Shown piece by piece: positions 16,101 to 22,342 of a stretch of 25,667 nt of DNA. The stretch is from a virus. The stretch covers positions 1 through 25,667 of IMG/VR virus record IMGVR_UViG_3300010885_000490. One strand, written 5' to 3'. Made by a program: the position numbers and the translations under genes. The notes below the pieces were generated by a model that did no database searches, was not told the origin of the DNA, and saw nothing but the letters and a program-made list of their open reading frames with translations. Within the stretch, counting starts at the first letter, position 1. Every line of letters starts with the position of its first letter.

Positions 16101-17724
16101 TTGGGACAGTTCCAGCGTTGTCAAACGTAGCCGTGTCTTGTGCTAGAGGAAAATTGTTAACTGCGGGGGTGCCACCAGACGTTGCGGCCCAGCCTGTAGA
16201 TGACCAATTTGCAGAAGCGCCACCAAGGTTCCAGTACACCGTTTTGGTGCCTGGAAAAGTGATGCCGGAATTTCCACCGCAGTCGCCAACGCGCAGCGTG
16301 GAAGCGTTATAGGGTGCAGCAGCGCCTGCGATTGCAATGTCCCTGAAGTCGCAATCTTGTGCGGATACAGCGGCGCATGTCAGCGTGCGCTGAGTGTTGT
16401 TGGCTGAAGACTGCAAGAAAATGCGGCGTATGGCGGACGCGCCAGCGCACGTAAGAGTGCCGGTGATGGTTTGGTTGGCAGCAAATGTGCAACCCATAAG
16501 GCCGGTAGCGGCAGAAGCCGTAAACGTCAAATTTGCAAACGTATTTGCTCCCGTTATTGCATGAGTAGCCGCAGTGGTTCCGGTAAAGTTAACGTTGTTG
16601 AACGTAAGTCCGCCGCCATTAATTGTGACGGCAGAAGTGCTGGTGCAATTTATGGTGGATGTTCCGGCATTAAACGTCATGTTTGTTGAAGTTGTAAAAG
16701 CTATTGGGTTAGCCCCAACAAGCGTTATTGCGCTTGCACCAAGATTGATAGCGCGCACGTTAGAATTAGAAGAAGAAAAAGAGTTTGCAGATATTGCCTG
16801 CCCATTTGTAGCAAACGTGCCGTTAGTGACGGTCAGCGGATTTGCCCCGATGTTCAGTGCATCAATAAGCTGGACGGTGCCGCCGTAAGTATCAATGCTA
16901 ATACCAGCGCTATATGTTTTACCGGCACTTGTAATTGACTGTGTATTGCGCCCACTAAAAGTTAATGTAGCAGTACCGCCAAACGAAACGCCAGTGCCGT
17001 TCTTCCAATCACCGTAGATGGTGAAAGCTGTCGTTGACAACGTCATTGCGCTGCTGCGCGCAGACATGTCTACGGTTCCGGTGTACGGGATAGCAGCATC
17101 CATTGTTATGGTGCCGGTCACGCTGCCGGTATTATTAAACGTCGCAGTATCTTGAGCCAACGGAAAGTTAGTTGTAGCAGGAGACCCACCAGATGTAGCC
17201 GCCCAGCCAGTGGCCGACCAATTTTGCGCACCAGCAAGGTTCCAATAGACCGTTTTAGCCGCAGAAAACGTAACGCCCGTTACACCACGCAGATCGCCGA
17301 TGCGCGTCCCAGACAGCGGAGCCGCAGCACCAATAACCCGCAGGTCACGAAAATCAAGATCAGACAACCCAGACGTAGAATTGACCGAAAAATCAGTAGC
17401 TAGTCCATAGGTGGTGCCGCGGATCAAAAACCGCCTGTTGCCTGCCGTTCCAGACATAGAAAACAAATTTGTAACGGTCAAAGATACGGTAACTGCTATT
17501 GTTGAAAAGCCAACAGTAGCACTAGGCGTCAGCGTCAATGTGTCGATAGTTACCGCTGTGTCTACGGTTACGGTAAGGCCAACAAGGCCAGAACTAGCGT
17601 CAAATATAGCCGTATCGCCAGCGCCGGGAACTGTTGAGCCTGGTGCGCCGCCAGATGAAGCTGACCAATGATTTGTCCCATCAGACCAGGTGCCTGCCCC
17701 AGCAACCCAATACCGGATAGCCAT
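13144..17724 (-). CDS. Giant super-repeat adhesin / tail-spike-like protein
   Basis: This 1526-residue protein is the largest gene here. It is rich in Thr, Ser, Gly and Ala, low in charged residues, and built from repeated modules. Residues 1-157 form a shortened module; four full modules start near residues 158, 495, 836 and 1175. Each begins with a Trp-rich motif such as YWN-L-x-G...NWS...W-A-T-S-G-G, then contains G-R-x-T-Q-x-I-T-S-x-G, an N-G-T-F segment and an I-T-G-x-N-T-F segment. This suggests beta-rich repeats, possibly a beta-solenoid or chain of domains, as in adhesins and long tail fibres. There is no signal peptide or enzyme motif. Position between adaptor/decoration genes and lysis genes suggests a virion-attached receptor-binding fibre. 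An AGGAG site precedes the ATG. Confidence 0.8.
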   Translation of the reverse strand: MAIRYWVAGAGTWSDGTNHWSASSGGAPGSTVPGAGDTAIFDASSGLVGLTVTVDTAVTIDTLTLTPSATVGFSTIAVTVSLTVTNLFSMSGTAGNRRFLIRGTTYGLATDFSVNSTSGLSDLDFRDLRVIGAAAPLSGTRIGDLRGVTGVTFSAAKTVYWNLAGAQNWSATGWAATSGGSPATTNFPLAQDTATFNNTGSVTGTITMDAAIPYTGTVDMSARSSAMTLSTTAFTIYGDWKNGTGVSFGGTATLTFSGRNTQSITSAGKTYSAGISIDTYGGTVQLIDALNIGANPLTVTNGTFATNGQAISANSFSSSNSNVRAINLGASAITLVGANPIAFTTSTNMTFNAGTSTINCTSTSAVTINGGGLTFNNVNFTGTTAATHAITGANTFANLTFTASAATGLMGCTFAANQTITGTLTCAGASAIRRIFLQSSANNTQRTLTCAAVSAQDCDFRDIAIAGAAAPYNASTLRVGDCGGNSGITFPGTKTVYWNLGGASANWSSTGWAATSGGTPAVNNFPLAQDTATFDNAGTVPTTLTVDTQWNIGSFDASPRSTAMTLSFATFGLNIHENWTSGSGLTMSGSSSTMNFFGRTTQTITSNGKTFPNSFSVTCGAGTLQLGDALSVTGQFSFYNGTFDAVTFNVSLGSFITIALTGASSILKMGSGLWSLTTTGSSVWLVSASGFTLQKGTANILLTNTATSARSFDGNGLSYNKLTIGGATGTSTLTISGNNQFTELASTKTVAHTIALSTTTQTVGAWTITGTVGNVVTVTGTATLTIAGARVSGVDYLAMGTTAISTTSPGEFYAGANSTGTGTGVILTAAPAAVTRWWRGGNGTWDATTTTNWSSSVGDVRPASVPTSADNVVFDSVSNATAYTVTCTATQLRCASLTIAGPATGNLTFAGTAPLAIHGNVTLPATGMTRTYTGAITLTGSATGKTFTTNGVALASAVTVNGVGCGWALGFATTFGGAFTVTNGSFDTANFALSCTSLSSSNANTRSITFGTSTVTTTAAFTFTTTTNLTFSAGSSTINCNLTTGTLSFGGLSYGTFNITSTTASGLSITGSNTFVNLSIAGYINIGVRNFSFSGNQTITGTLTISAGTDASMRNFISSDTIGTPRTFTVGTFAAGSADVDFCDIIIAGAAAPISGTRFGDCKGNSGITFPVGVNKYWNLAAGGNWGGVASWATTSGGTPAINNFPLAQDTAWIESTGLNSGATITINGGNTGYNIGTINMSGRTTNTMILATGSTPPTIYGNWINGSGITSITGTGTITFAGRGTQTITSAGAPAFTQPIVINSPSGSVTLADAMNSTSANGVILTAGTFNAVNYNVSAVFFNTSNSNVRTVAIGTGTWTLSGTPGWNATTATNLTVTGSGTIKLTSASTKTFAGGGIVYANITLDQGGAGQLNITGNNTFGNITNTYGATGAATINFAATSTTVSQFTAAGTAGNLLTIQGTSAASPATLITAGAIDSNYLAVNNIKAYATASTWYAGANSTNGGTLGWIFTAAPRIGNFFRMF
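13144..17724 (-). repeat. Array of about 338-residue (about 1 kb) super-repeats in the adhesin
   Basis: Module boundaries by sequence motif: M0 at 17254-17724 (short), M1 at 16243-17253, M2 at 15220-16242, M3 at 14203-15219, M4 at 13144-14202. Intervals between the module-start motifs are 337, 341 and 339 residues. M0, M1 and M3 share one type of end (GAAAP...GTR.GD...GITF; in M1 the GTR site reads STL), while M2 and M4 share another (WYAGANST or FYAGANST followed by a TAAP). The array thus reads short-A, A, B, A, B. Confidence 0.85.
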
Positions 17725-17727
17725 TGA

Positions 17728-17946
17728 TTACTCCTGCGGAGCGTCAGAGGGGGCGTCAACAGGTGGCGCAGTGACAATGGCAATCCAGTTGTCATAACGC
17801 TGCTGCTTCATCGCCTCAATCTCTTGAGGCACCAGCTTCTCGTAATCCGCAGGCATCATCACCAGCGCATCGTGAAGAACGAAGGGTTCAGTTCCAATCT
17901 GAAACTGGTCTGCAATGCGACCATCTTCAAGCTGCACGATAGCCAT
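17728..17946 (-). CDS. Small acidic protein upstream of the adhesin
   Basis: This 72-residue protein is acidic, starts with a short strand-rich region (Ala-Ile-Val-Gln-Leu-Glu-Asp-Gly), contains a helical middle with a Met-Met-Pro-Ala-Asp-Tyr-Glu segment, and ends in a Pro/Asp/Ala-rich tail. It has no membrane segment or catalytic motif. Its ATG follows AGAGGAA, next to the stop of the 221-residue gene, and the next ATG lies three bases after its stop, so the three genes are probably co-translated. The role is unknown; a chaperone or small virion component for the neighbouring fibre genes is a guess. Confidence 0.6.
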   Translation of the reverse strand: MAIVQLEDGRIADQFQIGTEPFVLHDALVMMPADYEKLVPQEIEAMKQQRYDNWIAIVTAPPVDAPSDAPQE

Positions 17947-17957
17947 GGGATTCCTCT

Positions 17958-18623
17958 TTATGCAGTTGCAATACAGCGCCAGTCACTGGTAGCAAGATTG
18001 TACACAAACCCAACATCAAGCCGATTTGTTGAGACTGTTGTAGTAGGAAGCGCCACAGTTGATGACTCAAACGAAGCACCCCAGGTTATCGGGATTGCCG
18101 TTGTTCCGGTGATCGAAATCCAAAGCCTCTGACCATTCACAGGCGTACCTGTAAGATTGGTTGTAAACGATGTAATAGTATTGCTTTGGCCTGTAATCAC
18201 CATCATGTCGTAGTTGTCAGTGTTCAGTGTTGGAGTAGCGCTGTTAGCTGTGCTGGCAAGAACACGGATTGGAACGCGACCCAATGCGGTGACATTTCCA
18301 GACGCATCCAACTGAGGCGAACGAGTTGCCTCCATTGTAATGAATACATCTTTGGTTCCAGCAGAGAATGTTACCGCTGATCCAGCATTTGACGATGAAT
18401 AAATGGTTGTCCTGGCAAACACGTTCGCCGATGAATACGTCCCAAGTCCAACTTCCCACTCATTTAAAGATTGGTGCTGGATCGAATAATAGAACGTATC
18501 TCCAACGCTCAGGACAGCGGAAAACGTGCGATAGCCATTGGCAGGCGTCCCAGATACCGTAAACGATCCTGAACCTGCCGTGCTTGATGTATCGCTGACG
18601 CGATCCGCTGTCACAAAAGCCAT
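17958..18623 (-). CDS. Virion structural protein, fibre/decoration type
   Basis: This 221-residue protein is rich in Thr, Ser, Ala and Gly with regularly spaced hydrophobic residues, indicating an all-beta fold. The N-terminal half contains Gly-Tyr-Arg-Thr-Phe and Val-Gly-Asp-Thr-Phe-Tyr-Tyr, followed by Glu-Trp-Glu-Val-Gly-Leu-Gly-Thr-Tyr and Phe-Ala-Arg-Thr-Thr-Ile, a pattern frequent in tail or head decoration proteins of aquatic phages. The C-terminal half has strand-turn repeats ending in Tyr-Asn-Leu-x-x-x-x-Trp-Arg-Cys. It lies between another beta-rich structural gene and the adhesin. The ATG follows a GAGGAC site, with the upstream TAA in between. A surface role is likely, but which one is not known. 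Confidence 0.65.
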   Translation of the reverse strand: MAFVTADRVSDTSSTAGSGSFTVSGTPANGYRTFSAVLSVGDTFYYSIQHQSLNEWEVGLGTYSSANVFARTTIYSSSNAGSAVTFSAGTKDVFITMEATRSPQLDASGNVTALGRVPIRVLASTANSATPTLNTDNYDMMVITGQSNTITSFTTNLTGTPVNGQRLWISITGTTAIPITWGASFESSTVALPTTTVSTNRLDVGFVYNLATSDWRCIATA

Positions 18624-18628
18624 AGTGG

Positions 18629-19057
18629 TTAGTCCTCAGTGATCGTAGATGCGGTTGTCAAGCGAGGCGTTACGCCAGAAGTCACCGCAATGCTAGGAGA
18701 CACGGTGCCGCTGTAATAGAGAACGCCAGCGCCTGTAGATGCAGTTCCAACGCCAAAGTAGGTGACGGTGGATGAACCAGCCGTGCAGGCGCCAAAGTCG
18801 ATGTTGGCAACAGGTGAGACGCTATTAGCTGTAACAGTCCAGCCGCCTGTTGTACGGGCAACCGCAACACGCGCATATCCCGTGTAAGTTGCTTCGCTGG
18901 TAGACTGATCGCCAGCCTCGCCGGGATCAGCTGTATGGAGCGACACATACAGATTTGTTAGCGGTGATGACGCTGCGTTATCAGCCAGATTGGCAATCGC
19001 TGTTGCGTTGAAGATCAACTTCAACAGCGAATTTTCAAAGGCGTTTGATTTTGACAT
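18629..19057 (-). CDS. Phage tail-fibre/virion protein (gp80-like small beta protein)
   Basis: This 142-residue protein shows a pattern common in phage fibre-associated proteins: residues about 36-60 contain Leu-Tyr-Val-Ser-Leu-His-Thr-Ala-Asp-Pro-Gly-Glu-Ala-Gly-Asp-Gln, then Tyr-Thr-Gly-Tyr-Ala-Arg-Val-Ala-Val, and later Phe-Gly-Val-Gly. The N-terminal helix precedes a beta-rich body. It is well placed between the adaptor gene and the 221-residue structural gene. Its ribosome site TAAGGAG contains the TAA stop of the adaptor gene, a tight translational junction. The family is recognised by motif only; a virion-surface role is the likely function. Confidence 0.75.
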   Translation of the reverse strand: MSKSNAFENSLLKLIFNATAIANLADNAASSPLTNLYVSLHTADPGEAGDQSTSEATYTGYARVAVARTTGGWTVTANSVSPVANIDFGACTAGSSTVTYFGVGTASTGAGVLYYSGTVSPSIAVTSGVTPRLTTASTITED

Positions 19058-19069
19058 TGATCTTTCTCC

Positions 19070-19690
19070 TTAACCGTAGACGCGAGTTGTTCTCGCAATC
19101 AATGGTGATCCGCTGTGAAGTGCTTTCTGAGACTCGTCTTGCAAGGATTGAACGCGAGCCAGATAAATCTGACCAAAAACATTGACCCTTTGGTCATCCA
19201 TAAGGAATGGCGCTGCATGAGTCAGCGCTCCATAAAGATAAACATCAGGTGCCTTGGTTATGAGCCAGTTTGTGGTGACGGCATCAGACAGCGCCGGGAT
19301 TTTTGCATAGTAGACCATCTCTACTGTGATGTAGTCCCCAGGCGGAGGAACAAGCTCGATTGCGCCATCCATCAGCGAATAGAAACGTGTCTGCGTGTAG
19401 GTGTTGCTGGCATTGATAATGTCAGCCTCATCCAAAGTGATGTAACGCAGTGGACTCTGACCACCTTGGATCTGAAGGTTGATGCCTTCCAGCCAATCAG
19501 TCGGAAGTTTTACAAACTCATCGCTGTTGTTGGTTGTAGCGCGAACGATCATTTCGCGTGTTCGCAAACGTGTATTTAGGTCAGCCTCTGCAAACTGAAT
19601 AAACGTCTGGATCTGTGAAGTAAGATCTGCACGGTTGAGATAGTCAGCAATGGCTGACTGCAACGTGGCGTAATTTGTAATTGTGCCCAT
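19070..19690 (-). CDS. Head-tail adaptor protein (SU10/P22 gp4-like)
   Basis: This 206-residue protein fits the adaptor proteins that bind below the portal in podoviruses. An N-terminal helical region (Tyr-Leu-Asn-Arg-x-Asp-Leu...Phe-Ile-Gln-Phe-Ala-Glu-Ala) is followed by a segment Leu-Asn-x-Arg-Leu-Arg-x-Arg-Glu-Met (about 34-46). A beta-rich middle has Leu-Pro-x-Asp-Trp-Leu-Glu, and a helical C-terminus has Tyr-Leu-Tyr-Gly-Ala-Leu and ends in Arg-Val-Tyr-Gly. The ATG shares one base with the TGA of the preceding gene (TGATG). It lies one gene after the capsid gene, the expected location. Adaptors close the portal channel and attach the tail. Confidence 0.75.
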   Translation of the reverse strand: MGTITNYATLQSAIADYLNRADLTSQIQTFIQFAEADLNTRLRTREMIVRATTNNSDEFVKLPTDWLEGINLQIQGGQSPLRYITLDEADIINASNTYTQTRFYSLMDGAIELVPPPGDYITVEMVYYAKIPALSDAVTTNWLITKAPDVYLYGALTHAAPFLMDDQRVNVFGQIYLARVQSLQDESQKALHSGSPLIARTTRVYG

Positions 19691-20019
19691 CAGCTCGTCA
19701 TCCAGTGAGTTCGATAGGGAGCAGCCTCATCCGTTGCCAACCATTTCCGCAATGCAGCCTTGTCGCCAAGAATACCACGTTGGCGCAAATCCATATAGAG
19801 GACCATTGGAATTGATGCGACCTTCACCATTCCATCTGGAAGCTTGTCAGTCCGGCTGATTTCATTGCGGATTGTCTTGTTTTGTTCGGCAAGCTGGTCA
19901 ATTTCCACCGTGCTTTCCAGAACAATCTTGTTGTCTGTCGTAAAGTGCATCTGCTGGCGTGTGCCAGTGAGCGAGTCGTAGGCCAGATCAAATGATCCCG
20001 GCGCGAAATTCTCAGCCAT
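19690..20019 (-). CDS. Conserved-type small structural-module protein, unknown function
   Basis: This 109-residue protein resembles a family of short proteins encoded next to the capsid gene in aquatic podoviruses: a helix with Lys-x-Ile-Arg-Asn-Glu-Ile, a segment Val-Lys-Val-Ala-Ser-Ile-Pro-Met-Val-Leu, then Gly-Ile-Leu-Gly-Asp and Lys-Trp-Leu-Ala-Thr-Asp, ending in a Tyr-Arg-Thr-His motif. Its molecular role is not known; assembly or head completion is plausible. It is the first gene after the capsid-gene terminator, with GGGAG six bases before the ATG. It overlaps the adaptor start by one base. Confidence 0.6.
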   Translation of the reverse strand: MAENFAPGSFDLAYDSLTGTRQQMHFTTDNKIVLESTVEIDQLAEQNKTIRNEISRTDKLPDGMVKVASIPMVLYMDLRQRGILGDKAALRKWLATDEAAPYRTHWMTS

Positions 20020-20029
20020 TAGCTTCTCC

Positions 20030-20063
20030 CAAAAAGGTAGGAGCCGGAGATAACCCCGGCTCC
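20030..20063 (-). terminator. Intrinsic terminator after the major capsid gene
   Basis: Reading the minus strand, the 8-base arm GGAGCCGG (complement of 20056-20063) pairs with CCGGCTCC (complement of 20040-20047) around an 8-base loop. A TACC then runs into TTTTT (complement of 20031-20035). It lies in the only sizeable gap of the cluster, between capsid stop and the next gene. Partial termination here would make more capsid mRNA than downstream mRNA; read-through must occur because no promoter is obvious afterwards. Confidence 0.85.
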
Positions 20064-20072
20064 CTTGATTGC

Positions 20073-21056
20073 TTAGGAAGGAATGATGTTGGCGACAACC
20101 GCATTGGCCTTTTCAGACTTCATGCGCAGACCATACTCAACCACCATTTCCTTCTTGTCGAAGTCGCCGGTCTTGGCAATATCGAACGTCTGGAACGGAC
20201 GCAGGTACGAAACGCTGATGTACTCAGGGTCCAGCACGAACGCAAAGTTAGCAGGCTGGAAACGGTTAGGAACGATGGAGACTTCACCAAAGTCGCCAAG
20301 GTAGATGTCTGCCGTCGCGATGATCTTGAGAGGCGCAACACCAGTGTTGTTCATGCGCTGCGCAGCAAGACCGGCAAACGCAGACACAACGGTCTTGTTG
20401 TAAGCGTTCACCATCAACATCTTGGCATCGCCGCCCTGCTCCCAGACCTGCTGGATAGCAGTCTTGAGCATGGTTTCGGTGAAAGCCACGTCCGTAGAGG
20501 TGGAAAGACCAGTCCAAGCCGTGCCGGGATAGCCGTTGCCGCCAGAACCAGACATAGCCGAAACCGTCGCCGCATTGGCCTGCGAGTTAGTAATAAGCCA
20601 GGTAGGCAGACCGGCAGTCTTGCGGGCGGTGCTGCTGGAGTTGCCAGCCACGCCAGCCTGATTGCTGGTCATGATGGCTTCCATATCACGCTTCAGCTCT
20701 TTGGAAGCCTTGGCGGTCTGATAAGCCATCTGGGTGCGCATACCAGCGTTGTCCACGGCATCATCAGTACCAGAGACAGAGATCACCTTGGTGCTGATCT
20801 GGGTGTAGTTGGCAACACGGACGACATCCGTGAAGTCTGCATTGCCAGCCGCAGCGCCTTCGATGGCGGCATTGGACGTGCTTGCCGCAGCAAGAGCGTC
20901 AACCTGCCACTCAAAGTAGGTGGCCTTGCAGGTATCACGCCCAATGTTGGACATGAAAGGCGTATCTACGGGCGAAATGTCGTAGATGATATTTGACAGG
21001 TCTTCGCGGATTTCATTGGTCGCGTCGTAAGTGGTAACTTTGCTGAGAGATGCCAT
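20073..21056 (-). CDS. Major capsid protein (SU10 / DUF5309-type, HK97-like fold)
   Basis: This 327-residue protein matches the SU10-type major capsid family. Near the N-terminus is a segment with Asn-Ile-Ile-Tyr-Asp-Ile-Ser-Pro-Val-Asp-Thr-Pro-Phe (about 22-34) and Glu-Trp-Gln-Val-Asp. The middle carries Val-Ile-Ser-Val-Ser-Gly-Thr followed by a helical region with Lys-Glu-Leu-Lys-Arg-Asp-Met-Glu (about 125-140). The C-terminal half has Leu-Asp-Pro-Glu-Tyr-Ile-Ser-Val and Arg-Pro-Phe-Gln. It follows a scaffold gene, as expected, and its length fits. It builds the icosahedral shell. A strong AGGAGA site is coded by the last scaffold codons (Arg-Arg-Lys), seven bases from this ATG, and a terminator follows the gene. 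Confidence 0.9.
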   Translation of the reverse strand: MASLSKVTTYDATNEIREDLSNIIYDISPVDTPFMSNIGRDTCKATYFEWQVDALAAASTSNAAIEGAAAGNADFTDVVRVANYTQISTKVISVSGTDDAVDNAGMRTQMAYQTAKASKELKRDMEAIMTSNQAGVAGNSSSTARKTAGLPTWLITNSQANAATVSAMSGSGGNGYPGTAWTGLSTSTDVAFTETMLKTAIQQVWEQGGDAKMLMVNAYNKTVVSAFAGLAAQRMNNTGVAPLKIIATADIYLGDFGEVSIVPNRFQPANFAFVLDPEYISVSYLRPFQTFDIAKTGDFDKKEMVVEYGLRMKSEKANAVVANIIPS

Positions 21057-21057
21057 G

Positions 21058-22071
21058 TTATTTTCTCCTAGAGTCCATCAGACCAAATAAAGCAGCGGCA
21101 TCATTGACGCTGCCAGATGCTTTGAGACGCATTTGCATCCGCGACATATCATTTCCACGTTGTGGATTAGACGCTGTGGAACCTGCCCGCATTGGCCTTG
21201 GTCCTTCTGCCTGTTTTGGCTTTGGACGGTTAGCATTTAGCGCATCATATCGTCTGGCCTTTTCAAGGATGACGACATAACGAGGATCATACACCTGTGC
21301 CAATTCTTCAGCGGAAAAGCCAGATTTCTGGCCGTAATCGCGAAGGTTCTTGGTCCCAGCCTGCATTTTCTCTGGATCAGACCACTCCTTGAAGGTGGAA
21401 ACCAGATACTTCTGGCCTTCCTCTACAAGTTGCCGTCTAGCAGCCATTTCCTTTTCTTGATCCGCCATCTGTAGTCTGGCCTGCTCCTGCCGCATCATTG
21501 CAAGCTGGTTCTGCCGGTCTTTCCACTGATCGCGATAGAGAGGATAGTTGATTGGATCTTCCTGATGCACCCGCACCCAATCCGGTTCCTGTTCGATCTG
21601 CGCTTGCAGGATCGGGATTGCCGCACTGAGAGCCTGTTGCATCTGGCTCCGCTCAACATCTAGCTGCTGTTTCTCCTGTCTCAACTGGTTGAAATTACGC
21701 GAATAATCGGACTGCCTCTGGTAGCCTTCCAAAGCCTCCTTCAACGGAACCTCAACCGTCTTTCCGTCAATCTTGACGGTTACGAGTCGGTTCGGATCAA
21801 GAGGTTTATCCTTGCTACCTTTGTCGTCCGCGCCTGCGTCTGCCTCATCTTCACCATCGAACTCAGATGAATAGTCATCTGCTGCCTCGTTCTCTGGATC
21901 AAACGTCTCATCGGCATCATCAAGCGCCGCCTCTGTCTGATCGACTTCGGCATTAGCCCTCCGCCTTGGATCTGATCCGGTTTGGGTCTGTGGACCTTCC
22001 ATTGCAGATATACGGTCAGCGGCTTCTGCTAGGCTGATTTCGCTAGGCTGCGACTTCTCAGCATTGGACAT
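21058..22071 (-). CDS. Capsid scaffolding protein
   Basis: This 337-residue protein lies directly upstream of the capsid gene. Residues about 48-92 are strongly acidic, then Val-Lys-Ile-Asp-Gly-Lys-x-Val-Glu-Val-Pro-Leu-Lys-Glu-Ala (about 103-117) and Tyr-Gln-Arg-Gln-Ser-Asp-Tyr-Ser-Arg-Asn match a known scaffold pattern. A Gln/Glu-rich coiled-coil region follows (about 130-235), and the C-terminus is basic, ending in Ser-Arg-Arg-Lys, which probably binds the capsid protein. It directs prohead assembly and then leaves. The ATG follows GAGGTAA. Confidence 0.85.
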   Translation of the reverse strand: MSNAEKSQPSEISLAEAADRISAMEGPQTQTGSDPRRRANAEVDQTEAALDDADETFDPENEAADDYSSEFDGEDEADAGADDKGSKDKPLDPNRLVTVKIDGKTVEVPLKEALEGYQRQSDYSRNFNQLRQEKQQLDVERSQMQQALSAAIPILQAQIEQEPDWVRVHQEDPINYPLYRDQWKDRQNQLAMMRQEQARLQMADQEKEMAARRQLVEEGQKYLVSTFKEWSDPEKMQAGTKNLRDYGQKSGFSAEELAQVYDPRYVVILEKARRYDALNANRPKPKQAEGPRPMRAGSTASNPQRGNDMSRMQMRLKASGSVNDAAALFGLMDSRRK

Positions 22072-22084
22072 GTAAGTTACCTCA

Positions 22085-22342
22085 TCAGTTAGCTCGCTTC
22101 AAGCGGCTGTTAAATCGCGTAACGTCTGGCTCTGATGCAAGCGCAATCAGTTCAGCCCGAAACGCAGTTATGGCGCGTACCATGAAGAACGCGACATCTC
22201 TCCCACCCAGATCCTCTAGATCCGACTGTTTCCATTCGTCAATATAACGCTGCTCAAGGCGATCCAAGACTGAACTTGCAGCCTTGTCAGACGCCAGCGC
22301 CTTAGCGGATCGCCACAGTTCTTCCTGTTCAAAGGTGGACAT
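22085..22342 (-). CDS. Small helical protein between portal and scaffold, unknown function
   Basis: This 85-residue protein is predicted to be almost all helical, with charged residues (Glu-Gln-Glu-Glu-Leu-Trp at 5-10, Asp-Arg-Leu-Glu-Gln-Arg near 27). It has no membrane segment or motif. The TAA stop of the portal gene immediately precedes its ATG (TAAATG), and the scaffold gene follows. Genes of this size are often found between portal and scaffold in podoviruses without assigned function. A chaperone-like part in head assembly is plausible. Confidence 0.6.
   Translation of the reverse strand: MSTFEQEELWRSAKALASDKAASSVLDRLEQRYIDEWKQSDLEDLGGRDVAFFMVRAITAFRAELIALASEPDVTRFNSRLKRAN

Noticed and set aside
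13144-17724. Possible secreted autotransporter or host surface adhesin
   Set aside because: No signal peptide or translocator domain is present, and the gene lies inside a phage structural operon.
19992-20996. 334-codon plus-strand open frame
   Set aside because: It lies opposite the major capsid gene, has no ribosome site or family pattern, and reflects codon bias of the real gene.
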